Source: Acidiferrobacterales bacterium (GTDB lineage Bacteria; Pseudomonadota; Gammaproteobacteria; Arenicellales; Poriferihabitantaceae). Taken from it: 48,833 bases of DNA. Position numbers and translations under genes: made by a program. The DNA lies in contig JAHQWE010000077.1 in the NCBI GenBank assembly GCA_019633985.1, positions 1 to 48,833 of the forward strand. Reading direction: 5' to 3'. Shown piece after piece: positions 1 to 9,585 of the stretch; the first letter of the stretch is position 1; every line of letters starts with the position of its first letter. Under the pieces are notes generated by a model. The model was not told where the DNA came from, did no database searches, and saw only the letters and a list, made by a program, of their open reading frames with translations.

Positions 1-442
1 CCTTGAACAAGTGCAGGTCTTCTTTCTTACGCGCCAAATAATCAGCAAAATAGATCAGTGCCGCAATTTTCATCAGCTCAGAGGGCTGCATCCGAAAGCC
101 GCCAATGCTGTACCAGCGTAGGCTTCCATTGACCTCCACACCCGCACCGGGCACAAAAAGTAATGCCAGCATCAATAAGCCACCAATCAAAATAATCTTG
201 CTGGAAATCTGAAGCCAGTCGAGTGGAATTCGCATCACAACCAGTAACAGACCGGCACCTAGACCAATGTGAATGAGATGCTTAGTAATACGACTGGTGT
301 CGAATGCTAAAGTCTGACTATCCGCCGCAATGGTTGCAGAAAACACCATTACTGAACCAAGACTGACCACCGCAACCACTGATAACAATAGCCATATATC
401 CAGCTGGCTCGACGGACTCGCCACACCTTTTTGTGCTTGCAT
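1..442 (-). CDS. ftsW: FtsW, septal peptidoglycan glycosyltransferase (partial, C-terminus outside window)
   Basis: Only the first 147 codons are present; the gene runs off the left edge. The translation has a short cytoplasmic N-terminus, then hydrophobic helices at about residues 14-38, 49-69 and 76-96. After these comes the SEDS-family stretch NGSLRWYSIGGFRMQPSELM, which is characteristic of FtsW/RodA. As last gene of the dcw run and next to murD it is FtsW rather than RodA. FtsW polymerises lipid II at the septum together with FtsI, which is encoded in the same operon. The ATG at 442 is preceded by an AGGAG ribosome binding site seven bases upstream, and the gap to the murD stop is only 10 bases. 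Confidence 0.95.
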   Translation of the reverse strand, partial: MQAQKGVASPSSQLDIWLLLSVVAVVSLGSVMVFSATIAADSQTLAFDTSRITKHLIHIGLGAGLLLVVMRIPLDWLQISSKIILIGGLLMLALLFVPGAGVEVNGSLRWYSIGGFRMQPSELMKIAALIYFADYLARKKEDLHLFK

Positions 443-452
443 TTCGTCGCTC

Positions 453-1811
453 CTACCTAACATGAGAATCACCCCTCATCATTAGAGTAACGAGCTCCCG
501 AAAGCGATCGCCGCGATGTTCATAGCTGTTGAACATATCGAAGCTCGCACAGGCGGGGGAAAACAACACAGTATCGTCCTGAAGAGCGACGCTGGCGGCC
601 AATTCCACAGCCTGCTCCAAACTACTCACATGACGAACCTTGCCCTGTTGATTCACAGTTGCTGCGATTTTGTTTGCATCTTCACCAATCAAAATCACCG
701 ATTTGCAGTGATTGTCGATTGCGTTGCCGAGAGCAGAAAAGTCCGCACCTTTTCCCTGGCCTCCGGCAATTAAAATCAGCGGTTTGCTCGCACCTTCGAT
801 TGCTGCGAGGGTCGCGCCCACATTCGTGCCTTTTGAATCATTTACCCATGCAACATTTTTATATTCGCCAACCACTTCACATCGATGCGGTAGCCCCGGG
901 TATACCAACCCAGCAGAGATGATCTCTTCGCTCAATTCGATACCGGCTATCTTTATCAGGGCGAACGCAGCCAAAATGTTGAGCCAGTTCTGCTCTCCTC
1001 GCATTGCCATCCGAGACGCAGGTGCAAGTAACTTTGTGCCACACGCCAGATAGTTAATTTGATCGATCTCGACCACTCCAAATTGCCCCTCTTGGGGCTG
1101 GTCTAAACCAAAGGATATCTTCGTAGTTCGCGTATCGCTGTCAAATTGCCCAGAGGCCAGTTCATCATGGCGATTCACCACTACAGCTAATGCCTGATGA
1201 TAGATACGTTGTTTAGCCTCAACGTAATCCCGTAGGTCGTCATAGCGATCCATATGGTCTTCACTTATGTTGAGAACAACAGACGAAGCGGGTCGCAAAC
1301 TGTAGGTTGTCTCCAGCTGGAAACTCGACAACTCAAGCACATAAAAATCAGGAGTTGGTTCAGACAACAGATCCAGTGCTGGCGTTCCGATATTGCCACC
1401 GGTTAAAACCTGGTGTCCGCCAGCAGACAACATTTCTGACACCAGCATCGTGACCGTCGATTTACCGTTCGAACCAGTGATCGCAATGACGGGTGCCTTT
1501 GCCTCCCGAAGAAATAGCTCAACATCTCCCACGGCGCGTTCAGACACTGCCGCTACACCAGGGCTGACGATAACCTGCTCGTAGTGGTTATATTCTTCCG
1601 CAGGCATCCCGGGCAGGAATTCGACATGAGGATAGCGCGCTCGCATCTCGGCGAGGAATGGCGGAATTTCTCGGGTATCAGTAACCACCACCGGTAAATG
1701 CTGATCACACAGGTAACGCACCACAGACCATCCGGTCTTACCCAACCCCACGACAAGCGCAGGAGATTGGTAACGATCCGATTGTTTGATTGCGTTCATC
1801 ATCAATACCAT
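453..1811 (-). CDS. murD: UDP-N-acetylmuramoylalanine-D-glutamate ligase MurD
   Basis: MurD adds D-glutamate to UDP-MurNAc-L-Ala in the cytoplasm, using ATP. The 452-residue product is slightly longer than the E. coli enzyme (438). It has the N-terminal UDP-binding Rossmann region (VVGLGKTGWSVVRYL), the Mur-ligase P-loop AITGSNGKSTV near residue 110, the central Asn/His region with NISEDHMDRY, and the C-terminal ligase domain with VNDSKGTN and FSPACASFDMF. It lies six bases after mraY and ten before ftsW. The start at 1811 has no strong ribosome binding site; Met4 or Met5 a few codons in are equally possible. Confidence 0.97.
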   Translation of the reverse strand: MVLMMNAIKQSDRYQSPALVVGLGKTGWSVVRYLCDQHLPVVVTDTREIPPFLAEMRARYPHVEFLPGMPAEEYNHYEQVIVSPGVAAVSERAVGDVELFLREAKAPVIAITGSNGKSTVTMLVSEMLSAGGHQVLTGGNIGTPALDLLSEPTPDFYVLELSSFQLETTYSLRPASSVVLNISEDHMDRYDDLRDYVEAKQRIYHQALAVVVNRHDELASGQFDSDTRTTKISFGLDQPQEGQFGVVEIDQINYLACGTKLLAPASRMAMRGEQNWLNILAAFALIKIAGIELSEEIISAGLVYPGLPHRCEVVGEYKNVAWVNDSKGTNVGATLAAIEGASKPLILIAGGQGKGADFSALGNAIDNHCKSVILIGEDANKIAATVNQQGKVRHVSSLEQAVELAASVALQDDTVLFSPACASFDMFNSYEHRGDRFRELVTLMMRGDSHVR

Positions 1812-1817
1812 GCAGTG

Positions 1818-2900
1818 CTAGCGAATCTTGAGTGTTGCCAGACCAACCAGGACCAACATCAAACTGATGATCCAAAATCGAACGATGACCCGTGGTTCGG
1901 GCCATCCCTTTAGTTCAAAGTGGTGATGCAGCGGCGCCATTCGAAATATTCGCCGCCCCACCAGCTTGAAAGAAGCCACCTGCAAAATGACGGATACGGT
2001 TTCGATGACGAAGATTCCACCCATAATCACCAGCACGATTTCCTGTCGAACGATGACAGCGACAACACCAATTGCCGCACCAAGGGAAAGTGCTCCAATG
2101 TCGCCCATAAACACCTGAGCGGGATAGGTGTTAAACCAGAGAAATCCAAGTCCAGCTCCAACAAGAGCAGCGCAAAAGATTAAAACTTCTCCTACGCCGT
2201 TGATAAATGGAATACCCAGATACTGCGCAAAGATTGTGTTTCCTGTGACGTAAGCAAATATACCGAGCGCACCTGCCACCATGACTGTCGGCATAATCGC
2301 TAGCCCGTCCAATCCATCTGTGAGATTCACGGCGTTACTGGTTCCAACAATGACGAACCATGTCAAAGCAATAAACCCGAATCCAAGGGGAATCGAAATA
2401 TCCTTAAATAAAGGCACCAACAGTTCAGTTTCCGCTGGTGTCTGGGCGGTGAAGTAAAGCATTAATGCGGCGGCGAGACCGGCCAGAGTTTGACTTACAA
2501 ACTTATTTCTCGCCCCCATACCCCGCGGATTTTTGTCGATCAGCTTACGGTAGTCATCAATCCAGCCAATCACACCAAAAGAGATGGTAGTGAACAGAAC
2601 AATCCATACAAAGCGATTGCTCAGGTCTGCCCACAACAAGGTTGCGATCACAACTGAAAGCAGAATCAACAGTCCACCCATTGTCGGTGTTCCGACTTTA
2701 TCGAAATGGGTCGGTGGGCCATCATCACGAACAGTTTGCCCAATCTGATATTCGCTCAATTTGCGAATCATCGTTGGCCCAAATATGAAGAAAATGGTAA
2801 TCGACGTTAACACCCCGCAGATGCCCCGCAATGTAAGATAGCGGAAAACATTGAAGAAGCTGTAGTGCTCCGCAAGCGCATTGAATAACCAGGTCAGCAT
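1818..2900 (-). CDS. mraY: Phospho-N-acetylmuramoyl-pentapeptide-transferase MraY
   Basis: MraY transfers phospho-MurNAc-pentapeptide to undecaprenyl phosphate and so makes lipid I at the inner membrane. The 360-residue length equals that of E. coli MraY. About ten hydrophobic helices are visible, together with family motifs: GTPTMGG near residue 70, WIDDYRK near 115, the catalytic-site [13 protein letters not shown] near 190, FMGDIGAL near 265 and the [12 protein letters not shown] loop near 320. The start at 2900 lies inside the last seven bases of murF, so the two are translationally linked. The downstream gap to murD is six bases. Nothing looks aberrant. Confidence 0.97.
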   Translation of the reverse strand: MLTWLFNALAEHYSFFNVFRYLTLRGICGVLTSITIFFIFGPTMIRKLSEYQIGQTVRDDGPPTHFDKVGTPTMGGLLILLSVVIATLLWADLSNRFVWIVLFTTISFGVIGWIDDYRKLIDKNPRGMGARNKFVSQTLAGLAAALMLYFTAQTPAETELLVPLFKDISIPLGFGFIALTWFVIVGTSNAVNLTDGLDGLAIMPTVMVAGALGIFAYVTGNTIFAQYLGIPFINGVGEVLIFCAALVGAGLGFLWFNTYPAQVFMGDIGALSLGAAIGVVAVIVRQEIVLVIMGGIFVIETVSVILQVASFKLVGRRIFRMAPLHHHFELKGWPEPRVIVRFWIISLMLVLVGLATLKIR

Positions 2901-4270
2901 ATTGCACTCTCGTTGTTATTGTTTTTCGCATTTTCTAACTGCTCGACCACTCTTCCCATACGAGAAGACTTCGAGCCTTTAACCAAGATCACCGCCCCAG
3001 AATGATTATCACCTTGCAAGGCTGCTACCAGCGCTTCAACGGTTTGGAACTCCTCTCCCCTGGAGTCAAAACCAACTTGATAGCCTTGCAAATCTGGATT
3101 ACCTGAATCGTTTAAGTAAAGCAGGCGATCGATACCAGCATCTGATGCGGCTTTTGCCGTTTCCCGATGTAGACGCGAACTGTCAGCACCTAACTCTCCC
3201 ATTGCCCCCAAGACCAGAATTTTTCTTTGACTGCATCGTGCCAACACGTCGATAGCGGCACCCACTGACGCAGGATTGGCGTTGAAACTGTCGTCGATTA
3301 ATCGGGCTCCCTCAGACGTTACTTTCTCCGTAAGTCTTCCTGCGATTCCAGTCATGTCCTTGAGCCCCGCCGCAATATCAGATAGCGCTGCGCCTGCGGT
3401 ATGCGCGGCCGCGGCAGCAGCTAGCGCATTCATTACATTATGACGACCCGAAATAGGCAGCTCAATAAGCTGCGTTTGATCGTGTTTTTTTAGAGTAAAA
3501 ACACTTCGATCAGCATGCAATTCGATGTTTTCGGCGGTGAAGTCCGCGACGACATCCAACCCGAACGTCACGACTTTTCGAGAACCAGCCTGTCGTCTCC
3601 AGAAATCAAAAAACGGATCATCCTTGTTCAAAATCACAATACCATCCATCGACAACGCTTCAATAATCTCGCCCTTCGCCATCGCCACCTGCTGAACATC
3701 ACCGAGACCTTCTAGGTGCGCCGCAGCGGCATTGTTAATCACCGCAATGGTTGGGGAAGCGATCTGTGCAAGATAATCAATTTCACCAGGATGATTCATT
3801 CCCATTTCAATGACCGCGTGGGAGTGATGTGACAACTTCAGTAGTGTTAAAGGCACACCCCATTGATTATTGAAACTTTGCTCCGGATACAATGGATCAT
3901 GGCGTTGTGCCAGAATATGACGGATCATCGCCGTGACCGTGGTTTTACCATTGCTACCGGTTACCCCAACTACTGGAATAGAGAAACGAGCACGCCAGTG
4001 CTGAGCCAACTTTCCAAGGGCTCTAGTGGAATCAACGACTTTGATCTGACTGATCGCGACATTGGTGATGCGCTCTACCATCGCGGCGGCAGCACCACTT
4101 TCCAATGCACCGCCAACGAAATCATGACCGTCAAATTGATCGCCACGAATAGCGATAAATAAATCATTCTTGGACAAAGCCCGCGAATCGATACTGACTG
4201 CACCTACAGTTCGATCTTTACCGATAAGTGTGCCGGACACCGCTTCTGCAACTTCAGAAACAGACATCAT
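2894..4270 (-). CDS. murF: UDP-N-acetylmuramoyl-tripeptide-D-alanyl-D-alanine ligase MurF
   Basis: MurF adds D-Ala-D-Ala to the UDP-MurNAc tripeptide, the last cytoplasmic step of the pentapeptide pathway. The 458-residue protein shows an N-terminal substrate domain ([19 protein letters not shown]), the P-loop [15 protein letters not shown] near residue 100, the central GMNHPGEID motif, and the C-terminal domain with [10 protein letters not shown] and VLGAMGELG. It overlaps murE by four bases (ATGA) and mraY by seven. The ATG at 4270 sits close behind a GAGGTGGGGA ribosome binding site that lies within the 3' end of murE. Met2 is also an ATG. Confidence 0.96.
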   Translation of the reverse strand: MMSVSEVAEAVSGTLIGKDRTVGAVSIDSRALSKNDLFIAIRGDQFDGHDFVGGALESGAAAAMVERITNVAISQIKVVDSTRALGKLAQHWRARFSIPVVGVTGSNGKTTVTAMIRHILAQRHDPLYPEQSFNNQWGVPLTLLKLSHHSHAVIEMGMNHPGEIDYLAQIASPTIAVINNAAAAHLEGLGDVQQVAMAKGEIIEALSMDGIVILNKDDPFFDFWRRQAGSRKVVTFGLDVVADFTAENIELHADRSVFTLKKHDQTQLIELPISGRHNVMNALAAAAAAHTAGAALSDIAAGLKDMTGIAGRLTEKVTSEGARLIDDSFNANPASVGAAIDVLARCSQRKILVLGAMGELGADSSRLHRETAKAASDAGIDRLLYLNDSGNPDLQGYQVGFDSRGEEFQTVEALVAALQGDNHSGAVILVKGSKSSRMGRVVEQLENAKNNNNESAIC

Positions 4271-5778
4271 TCCCCACCTCGCAGTAGCTCGAGCACTTCA
4301 TAGCGGTCGCTAAAAGAAATGACATCATCTCCAACAATCTGATTTTGTTCATGTCCCTTTCCCGCAACCAATACGATATCTTGGGACTGAGCATGCTGGA
4401 CTGCATGAGTGATGGCTTGTCGCCGATCGAGAATCACTACAACACTGGACTTCGTCTGCTCCATCCCGTCCAGGATTTCGCCAGCAATTAACTCAGGATC
4501 TTCATTACGCGGATTATCATTAGTGACAATCACTTTGTCCGCGCCGCGCTCCGCCACTTTACCCATTTGCGCTCGCTTACCACGATCTCTATCTCCACCA
4601 CATCCAAACACAACCCATAGATCACCGTCGACAATTCCTTTTAAATCATTGATCGCACGCTCTAAGGAGTCAGGAGTATGGGAATAGTCAACTACCACAG
4701 CAGGTTTTCCTGCGTTTCCAGCAAACAACTCCATGCGTCCAGGTGGTGGCAGTAGTTTGGGGAAAACCGATTCCAGCTCTTCTAAATCAAAATCAAGCGC
4801 TAACAAGGTGGCGGCCACTGCCAATAAATTTGGGAGGTTGATTCTTCCAAGCACCGGCGCGCTCAAACTGACTGATTGTCCTTGCCACTCAAGGTTAAAG
4901 CTGATTCCGCTAACGTCAAAGCTGGCATTCAGGGGCATTACATCCGCGTCACTCATGCCATAGCTGATCACCCGGTGGGAATGCTGCTCTGACAGTATTT
5001 CCTGGCCTAACAAATCATCTCGATTCACGACGACCGCATCCAGGCACGGGAATTCAAAAAGTTTCTTTTTTGCTTCACCATACGCCTTCATGGTGTGGTG
5101 GTAATCAAGATGATCCTGGGTAAGATTGGTGAGAACAGCCACATTAAAATTGACCGCAGACACTCTTCCCTGATCTAGACCATGAGACGAGACCTCCATG
5201 CAAACCGCTTCGGCACCTGCGAGCCTAAATTCGCCTAGCTGGCGCTGCACCGTAATCGCATCCGCAGTGGTGAGGCTGGATGCAACATCTTGCCCCATGA
5301 AACTTGCACCCAATGTTCCCATCGAAGCGCAAGGTACATTCAGAACAGAAAGTGCCTGCTGCAATAGTGTGGCGCAGGTGGTTTTACCATTTGTTCCGGT
5401 AACACCAATCACTTTCAGTTTTTCTGATGGATGAAGAAAGAACCTAGACGCAATCGTACTTAACTGCGTAGACAGACCGTCAATCGCGACTGCGAAGCCA
5501 TCTCGCTCCAATGTTCTGCAATCTTCAGGGGCACGTGCTTGCTCGAACAAGACAGCACTGGCGCCAGCCGATACAGCCTGTTTTGCAAACTTTCGACCAT
5601 CGTTTACATACCCGGGCATAGCCGCGAACACAGCACCTTCAGATACCCGCCGACTATCCAACGTTAAATCTGAAACTGGTTTCGCAGCGAGTTGCATTGA
5701 CATCGACTCTGCTCCATCAATTCCTTGAAGGAGCGCACCCAACGTCTGTTTCGTTTTAAGGCTTTGCTGCAGGTTCAT
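4267..5778 (-). CDS. murE: UDP-N-acetylmuramoyl-tripeptide ligase MurE (meso-diaminopimelate type)
   Basis: MurE adds the third residue to the peptidoglycan stem. The 503-residue protein has the P-loop GVTGTNGKTTCATLL near residue 124, the central motif CMEVSSHGLDQGR, and the C-terminal VVDYSHTPDSL. It also carries DNPRNEDP, where the DNPR signature is that of meso-DAP-adding rather than lysine-adding enzymes. This fits the presence of dapF at 44-45 kb and a Gram-negative wall. It overlaps ftsI upstream and murF downstream by four bases each (ATGA type), indicating coupled translation. Length is close to the E. coli enzyme (495). Confidence 0.97.
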   Translation of the reverse strand: MNLQQSLKTKQTLGALLQGIDGAESMSMQLAAKPVSDLTLDSRRVSEGAVFAAMPGYVNDGRKFAKQAVSAGASAVLFEQARAPEDCRTLERDGFAVAIDGLSTQLSTIASRFFLHPSEKLKVIGVTGTNGKTTCATLLQQALSVLNVPCASMGTLGASFMGQDVASSLTTADAITVQRQLGEFRLAGAEAVCMEVSSHGLDQGRVSAVNFNVAVLTNLTQDHLDYHHTMKAYGEAKKKLFEFPCLDAVVVNRDDLLGQEILSEQHSHRVISYGMSDADVMPLNASFDVSGISFNLEWQGQSVSLSAPVLGRINLPNLLAVAATLLALDFDLEELESVFPKLLPPPGRMELFAGNAGKPAVVVDYSHTPDSLERAINDLKGIVDGDLWVVFGCGGDRDRGKRAQMGKVAERGADKVIVTNDNPRNEDPELIAGEILDGMEQTKSSVVVILDRRQAITHAVQHAQSQDIVLVAGKGHEQNQIVGDDVISFSDRYEVLELLRGGE

Positions 5779-7484
5779 GCCGATCCTGGCTCCTTATTGA
5801 TAGCGGTAATTTGCGTTTCCTGAATGCCATCCGGCGCGACGTTATAAAGCCGCATCAAATCTTGCATTAAGTCGGCAAATACAGGTGCGGCGACATCACC
5901 GCCGTAATACAGTTTGCCTCGCGGATCGTCTACCGTAACCACCATGACAAATCGCGGATCAGAAATAGGTGCCATCCCGGCGAACAGAGAAACATAGCGC
6001 TTGTTTTGGTAATTCCCATCCACGAGCTTGTGGGTTGTGCCAGTTTTTCCTCCAACCCGGTATCTCGGAATACGCGCCTTACGAGCGGTACCCTCCGGTG
6101 TGGCCACCTGCTCCAGCATCAAACGAATTTGCCGGGCGGTATCCGCTGAAAACACTTTCTTTCCCTTTGCCTTGTATCCTTCCGGTTTGGGCTCCAACGT
6201 GACTGGCAGCAGCTCGCCATCGGTCGCCAGAGCGGTGTAGGCTTTGGCAATTTGCAAAGGTGTAGCAGAAAAACCATACCCGTAAGAAACGGTGGCATGC
6301 TCGATTGGCCTACTCCTTTCCACCAGCACACCGGATATTTCGCCGGGTAGATTGGCTGCTCTGGATCCGAATCCGACCTTCTTTAGCGTGCTGAACAGCT
6401 TTTTGAAGGGAAAAGCCATAGCGATTTTGACAGAACCGATGTTGCTGGAATGAACGATCACATCGAAAACCGAAATCTCTCCGTAATCATGCACATCATG
6501 AATAGTGTGACCGCCTATCCGGTAGTAACCTGGCGCAGTGTCTACCAATGTGTTCACGCCAACCTCACCACTCTCAAGTGCCATGGCAACAGTAAAAGGT
6601 TTCGTGGTGGAGCCCGGTTCAACCGTATCGGTCACTGCTCGATTTCGAAACACGCCACGTTTCAGCGTACTGCGATCATTTGGGTTGAACTGTGGCGAGT
6701 TCACCATTCCGATGATTTCCCCACTTGGAATAGAGAGCACAACAACACTACCGCCGGCCGCGTTATGTTTCTTTATCGTTTTCTCCAGGTATGCGCTGGC
6801 CAATGATTGCACGCGCTGATCAATGCTAATTTGTAAATCGTCGCCGTGTTGCACCTGCTTGATGCTTTCCACGCTCTCGACATAGTTTCCAGCCAGATCT
6901 TTCAAAACTCGCTTGCGACCCTGACCTCCAGAGAGCGCATTTTGAAAACCTCTTTCCAGCCCCTCTTGCCCCTCATCGTCGACATCGGTAAACCCCACTA
7001 AATGTGCGCTTACGGGGCCACCTGGATAGTAGCGGCGATATTCACGTTGAATTTCAATCCCAGGAATATTTTGACTCAATACTTCCTGTGCTAATGCAGG
7101 TGGCAACCTGCGTTTGATGTACATGAAACTCGCGTTAGCGCGGCGCTCGCAGGTCGCTGCCAAATCTTTCGCCCTAAGGGACAATAATTCCTTAAGTGGT
7201 TTCCACTGCTCCTTTGCTGCGCAGAATACGCGCGGATCAGCCCATAGGGATTCCACCGGTGTACTGACCGCCAATACTTGACCGTTTCGATCGAGAATCT
7301 TGCCTCTTTCCGGTAGCACTGCAATTTCGCGGAGATAGCGGGCATCACCCTGGGCTTGCAAATGGCTTTGCTCTACAGTTTGGATCTGCACCACTCGCAA
7401 GCCGGTGATCGTTAGTCCCGCAAACATGGCGCCCATCACCAAATACTGTCGCCAAACAGGAGGCTTTGAGATACGGTTACGCAT
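5775..7484 (-). CDS. ftsI: Penicillin-binding protein 3 FtsI, septal transpeptidase
   Basis: FtsI is the class B PBP that crosslinks septal peptidoglycan with FtsW. After one N-terminal membrane helix (about residues 12-32) come the non-catalytic pedestal with the ERGKILDRNG motif and the transpeptidase domain. The latter has SxxK (STTK, Ser about 292), SSN (about 346-348) and KTG (about 480-482). I chose the ATG at 7484 (569 residues) because GGGAG lies six bases before it; the frame is open to a TTG at 7520, and another ATG lies at 7490. It ends in a four-base overlap with murE. Length matches gammaproteobacterial FtsI (about 570-590). Confidence 0.95.
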   Translation of the reverse strand: MRNRISKPPVWRQYLVMGAMFAGLTITGLRVVQIQTVEQSHLQAQGDARYLREIAVLPERGKILDRNGQVLAVSTPVESLWADPRVFCAAKEQWKPLKELLSLRAKDLAATCERRANASFMYIKRRLPPALAQEVLSQNIPGIEIQREYRRYYPGGPVSAHLVGFTDVDDEGQEGLERGFQNALSGGQGRKRVLKDLAGNYVESVESIKQVQHGDDLQISIDQRVQSLASAYLEKTIKKHNAAGGSVVVLSIPSGEIIGMVNSPQFNPNDRSTLKRGVFRNRAVTDTVEPGSTTKPFTVAMALESGEVGVNTLVDTAPGYYRIGGHTIHDVHDYGEISVFDVIVHSSNIGSVKIAMAFPFKKLFSTLKKVGFGSRAANLPGEISGVLVERSRPIEHATVSYGYGFSATPLQIAKAYTALATDGELLPVTLEPKPEGYKAKGKKVFSADTARQIRLMLEQVATPEGTARKARIPRYRVGGKTGTTHKLVDGNYQNKRYVSLFAGMAPISDPRFVMVVTVDDPRGKLYYGGDVAAPVFADLMQDLMRLYNVAPDGIQETQITAINKEPGSA

Positions 7485-7526
7485 TCCCATCTCCCGTAAG
7501 TGGCTCTGTGGTTTGTGCAAAGAGAA

Positions 7527-7814
7527 TCATTGAGCTTCTACCTTTCGGTCTGAAGCCAGATCCAGTGTCACAATCTTGTCAGGGCTGGGCGGCAACATTG
7601 AGAGCTGTTTTTTAGCGGTGTCAGCAACATTATGCTGACGGGTCCAGGTTGCCTTCTCCAACATCAAGCGCCCCCATTCAGCTTGCAGATCCACGCGCTT
7701 TTGTTCTTCCTTTTGCAATGCCACAAAGGCAAGTCTGTTTTGATGACGAACTGCCACGACGGCTGCGGCGCTGATCAACACAAGTGACAGCATAAATAAT
7801 TGCAACTTGGTCAT
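7527..7814 (-). CDS. ftsL: Cell division protein FtsL
   Basis: This is a 95-residue bitopic protein with almost no cytoplasmic tail. It has one membrane helix (about residues 4-22) followed by a heptad-like periplasmic segment (LQKEEQKRVDLQAEWGRLML) ending in a short tail. This architecture, and its position between rsmH (five bases upstream) and ftsI, identify FtsL. FtsL binds FtsB and FtsQ and activates FtsWI at the septum. Primary sequence is poorly conserved in this family, so the call rests on shape and synteny as well as the ASP-like SMLPPSPDK tail. Confidence 0.92.
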   Translation of the reverse strand: MTKLQLFMLSLVLISAAAVVAVRHQNRLAFVALQKEEQKRVDLQAEWGRLMLEKATWTRQHNVADTAKKQLSMLPPSPDKIVTLDLASDRKVEAQ

Positions 7815-7819
7815 CCCAA

Positions 7820-8758
7820 TTAGTCCGTTTTTTCGGCAACACGAAGCACAGCGCTTCGTGCTCTTCGATTGAGGTCAAGCTCATCAGCACCCGCTTTGAT
7901 CGGCTTTCCAACTAATCGCATTGTTGGTGAAAGCATATCGCTGGTCACAGGGAGATCTGGCGGAAACGGGTCTCCTTTGCTCTGGTCCCTGAAAAAACGT
8001 TTTACCAAACGATCCTCAAGTGAATGAAAACTGATGATGACCAAACGTCCTCCTGTGGCCAGGCATTCGAGCGCCTGGGGAAGCACTGACTCGATTTCCT
8101 CGAGCTCCGCATTGACAGCAATACGAATGGCCTGAAAGGTTCGTGTTGCAGGATGCTTACCAGGCTCTCGGGTCTTTACCACTTCACTAACGATGGCGGC
8201 GAGCTCACCAGTGGTTTCGATCTGATCGTGCTGCTTGATTCTCGCGGCCACTTTTCTGGCAAACCTTTCTTCGCCAAACTTTCGCAACACGTGAATCAAC
8301 TCATGCTCTTCCACCTGCTGCAGCCATTCTTTGGCACTGATTCCCCGCGTCGTATCCATACGCATATCCAAAGGGCCATCATGAGAAAAACTGAAACCTC
8401 TCTCGGCGTCATCTAACTGCGGAGAGGAAACGCCGAAGTCGAACAAAATTGCAGTAATGTGCCCGAACAGATTTCTCTGTCGCAAAATTTCACTCAGCAT
8501 CGAGAATGGCGCATGAACGATATCGACTCGTCCATCCTCAGACCATTCGCGCTGTGCCCGGGCAATAGCGGCAGGATCCCGATCGATGACAATCAGTCTG
8601 CCCCTGTCACCCAGTTCCGCCATGATAGACCGTGCATGCCCACCCCGGCCAAAGGTAGCATCCACCACCAGACTATCTTGTTGAAGAGAGAGCGCCGCAA
8701 GCACTTCGTCTTTAAGAACCGGGATGTGCGATGCGATGTCAGACTGCACTGGTTGCAT
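7820..8758 (-). CDS. rsmH: 16S rRNA (cytosine(1402)-N4)-methyltransferase RsmH
   Basis: RsmH (MraW) methylates N4 of C1402 in the ribosomal decoding centre using S-adenosylmethionine. The 312-residue protein begins with the family motif HIPVLKDEVLAAL, has the SAM-binding DATFGRGGHARSIM near residue 33 and the FDFGVSSPQLDDAERGFSF motif near 106. It ends with VISFHSLEDRLVKRFF and NRRARSAVLRVAEK. Length equals that of E. coli RsmH (313). It starts three bases after the mraZ stop, in the usual mraZ-rsmH-ftsL order, so all three are co-transcribed. Confidence 0.97.
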   Translation of the reverse strand: MQPVQSDIASHIPVLKDEVLAALSLQQDSLVVDATFGRGGHARSIMAELGDRGRLIVIDRDPAAIARAQREWSEDGRVDIVHAPFSMLSEILRQRNLFGHITAILFDFGVSSPQLDDAERGFSFSHDGPLDMRMDTTRGISAKEWLQQVEEHELIHVLRKFGEERFARKVAARIKQHDQIETTGELAAIVSEVVKTREPGKHPATRTFQAIRIAVNAELEEIESVLPQALECLATGGRLVIISFHSLEDRLVKRFFRDQSKGDPFPPDLPVTSDMLSPTMRLVGKPIKAGADELDLNRRARSAVLRVAEKTD

Positions 8759-8761
8759 GGG

Positions 8762-9220
8762 TTAGAGTGAAATCTGCTCCATTTCAGCGGACATGTTTTC
8801 CAGATCCACATCTTCCTGTAGCCACTGACCACATTTTGCGGTCCACAAAGGCTCACTCCAGATTTCGAATTTATTTCCCTGCCCCACCAGATACGCCGCC
8901 TTATCCAACATTGCAAACTCTCGCAGTGGTGCTGGTAACAGAATGCGCCCGCTTTTGTCCATTTCCACGTCACTCGCGTATCCAATGAGGAATCGTTTCA
9001 ACTTTTGATGGTTGGGGTCAAAACTGGGCAAACTGACCACTTTGGCTTCCACTCGCTCCCATTCGTCCAGCGGGTACAACCACAGGCAGTTTTCCCGTGT
9101 GTTATTCACCGTCACGACGAGTCTCCCCCCACAACGTTCCTGCATGACTGCACGATACATTGACGGTATGGCCATTCGGCCTTTATTGTCGAGGTTGAGA
9201 GCGTTAGCGCCGCGAAACAT
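8762..9220 (-). CDS. mraZ: Transcriptional regulator MraZ
   Basis: MraZ is the conserved first gene of the dcw cluster, a DNA-binding protein that represses its own operon. The 152-residue product has two SpoVT/AbrB-type halves, each with the family DxxxR signature: LDNKGRMAIP near the N-terminus and MDKSGRILLP in the middle. The frame is open upstream to a GTG at 9265, but the ATG at 9220 gives the family N-terminus MFRGANAL. The GTG would also lie almost on the predicted transcription start and inside the operator repeats. No strong ribosome binding site precedes the ATG. Confidence 0.95.
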   Translation of the reverse strand: MFRGANALNLDNKGRMAIPSMYRAVMQERCGGRLVVTVNNTRENCLWLYPLDEWERVEAKVVSLPSFDPNHQKLKRFLIGYASDVEMDKSGRILLPAPLREFAMLDKAAYLVGQGNKFEIWSEPLWTAKCGQWLQEDVDLENMSAEMEQISL

Positions 9221-9239
9221 AGTTCTGAATTCAGTAATT

Positions 9240-9265
9240 TGGGAGAATTCTCCACAATTCCCCAC
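9240..9265 (-). promoter_or_regulatory. MraZ-type operator repeats
   Basis: Reading the minus strand, GTGGGG (9265-9260) and GTGGAG (9255-9250) are direct repeats exactly 10 bases apart, each followed by AATT. At the next 10-base step (9245-9240) lies CTCCCA, the inverted form. MraZ of E. coli binds TGGGN repeats with a helical-turn spacing in the same position, just downstream of the mraZ promoter. Assignment as the autoregulatory site is by analogy. Confidence 0.7.
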
Positions 9266-9273
9266 ATCTGTGC

Positions 9274-9303
9274 ACTATATTGGCGAAGACGAAGTTTTGT
9301 CAA
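9274..9303 (-). promoter_or_regulatory. Sigma70-type promoter of the dcw operon
   Basis: On the minus strand a perfect -35 box TTGACA (9303-9298) is followed after 18 bases by TATAGT (9279-9274), one mismatch from consensus. Predicted transcription start is near 9267, placing the MraZ repeats in the first transcribed bases and giving a leader of about 47 bases before the mraZ ATG. Confidence 0.75.
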
Positions 9304-9538
9304 GGAAAATTACGGATTCAGACCGTAAAATCTTATTGATTTTTAAGGAAAATATGTGGATTGGGGCATAGAAGTTAAAGTAGTTTCTAGATACTAAAAA
9401 TAAGTCATTCTTCTCAAACGTAAAGCCCATTAGAGACCACATTGTGACTCCGAAGAGTTGAAAGCGGATGCAAACATCGCTTTCCCAGAAAACTCACTTA
9501 GCCGACCTGAAATTCGGACTGTATTCAGCTTGATCCCC

Positions 9539-9544
9539 TATAAT
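9539..9544 (+). promoter_or_regulatory. Possible -10 box for the gene at 9586
   Basis: Exact TATAAT on the plus strand, 41 bases upstream of the ATG at 9586. No good -35 box is found 16-18 bases upstream, so this is a tentative call. Confidence 0.35.
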
Positions 9545-9585
9545 TTCGCTGATTCTCACCCTCGCTCTTCGGAAAATCCTCAAAA

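Larger units (their letters stand above)
9221..9585. other. Intergenic region between mraZ and a divergent membrane protein gene
   Basis: 365 bases between divergent genes. The left part carries the mraZ promoter and operator. The right part has an exact TATAAT (9539-9544, plus strand) 41 bases before the next ATG, with no convincing -35 element. The middle (about 9305-9530) is AT-rich and shows no gene or RNA that I can recognise. Confidence 0.6.

Noticed and set aside
9221-9265. GTG at 9265 as mraZ start, adding 15 residues
   Set aside because: It lies within the operator repeats and at the predicted transcription start. The ATG at 9220 gives the conserved MFRGAN start.
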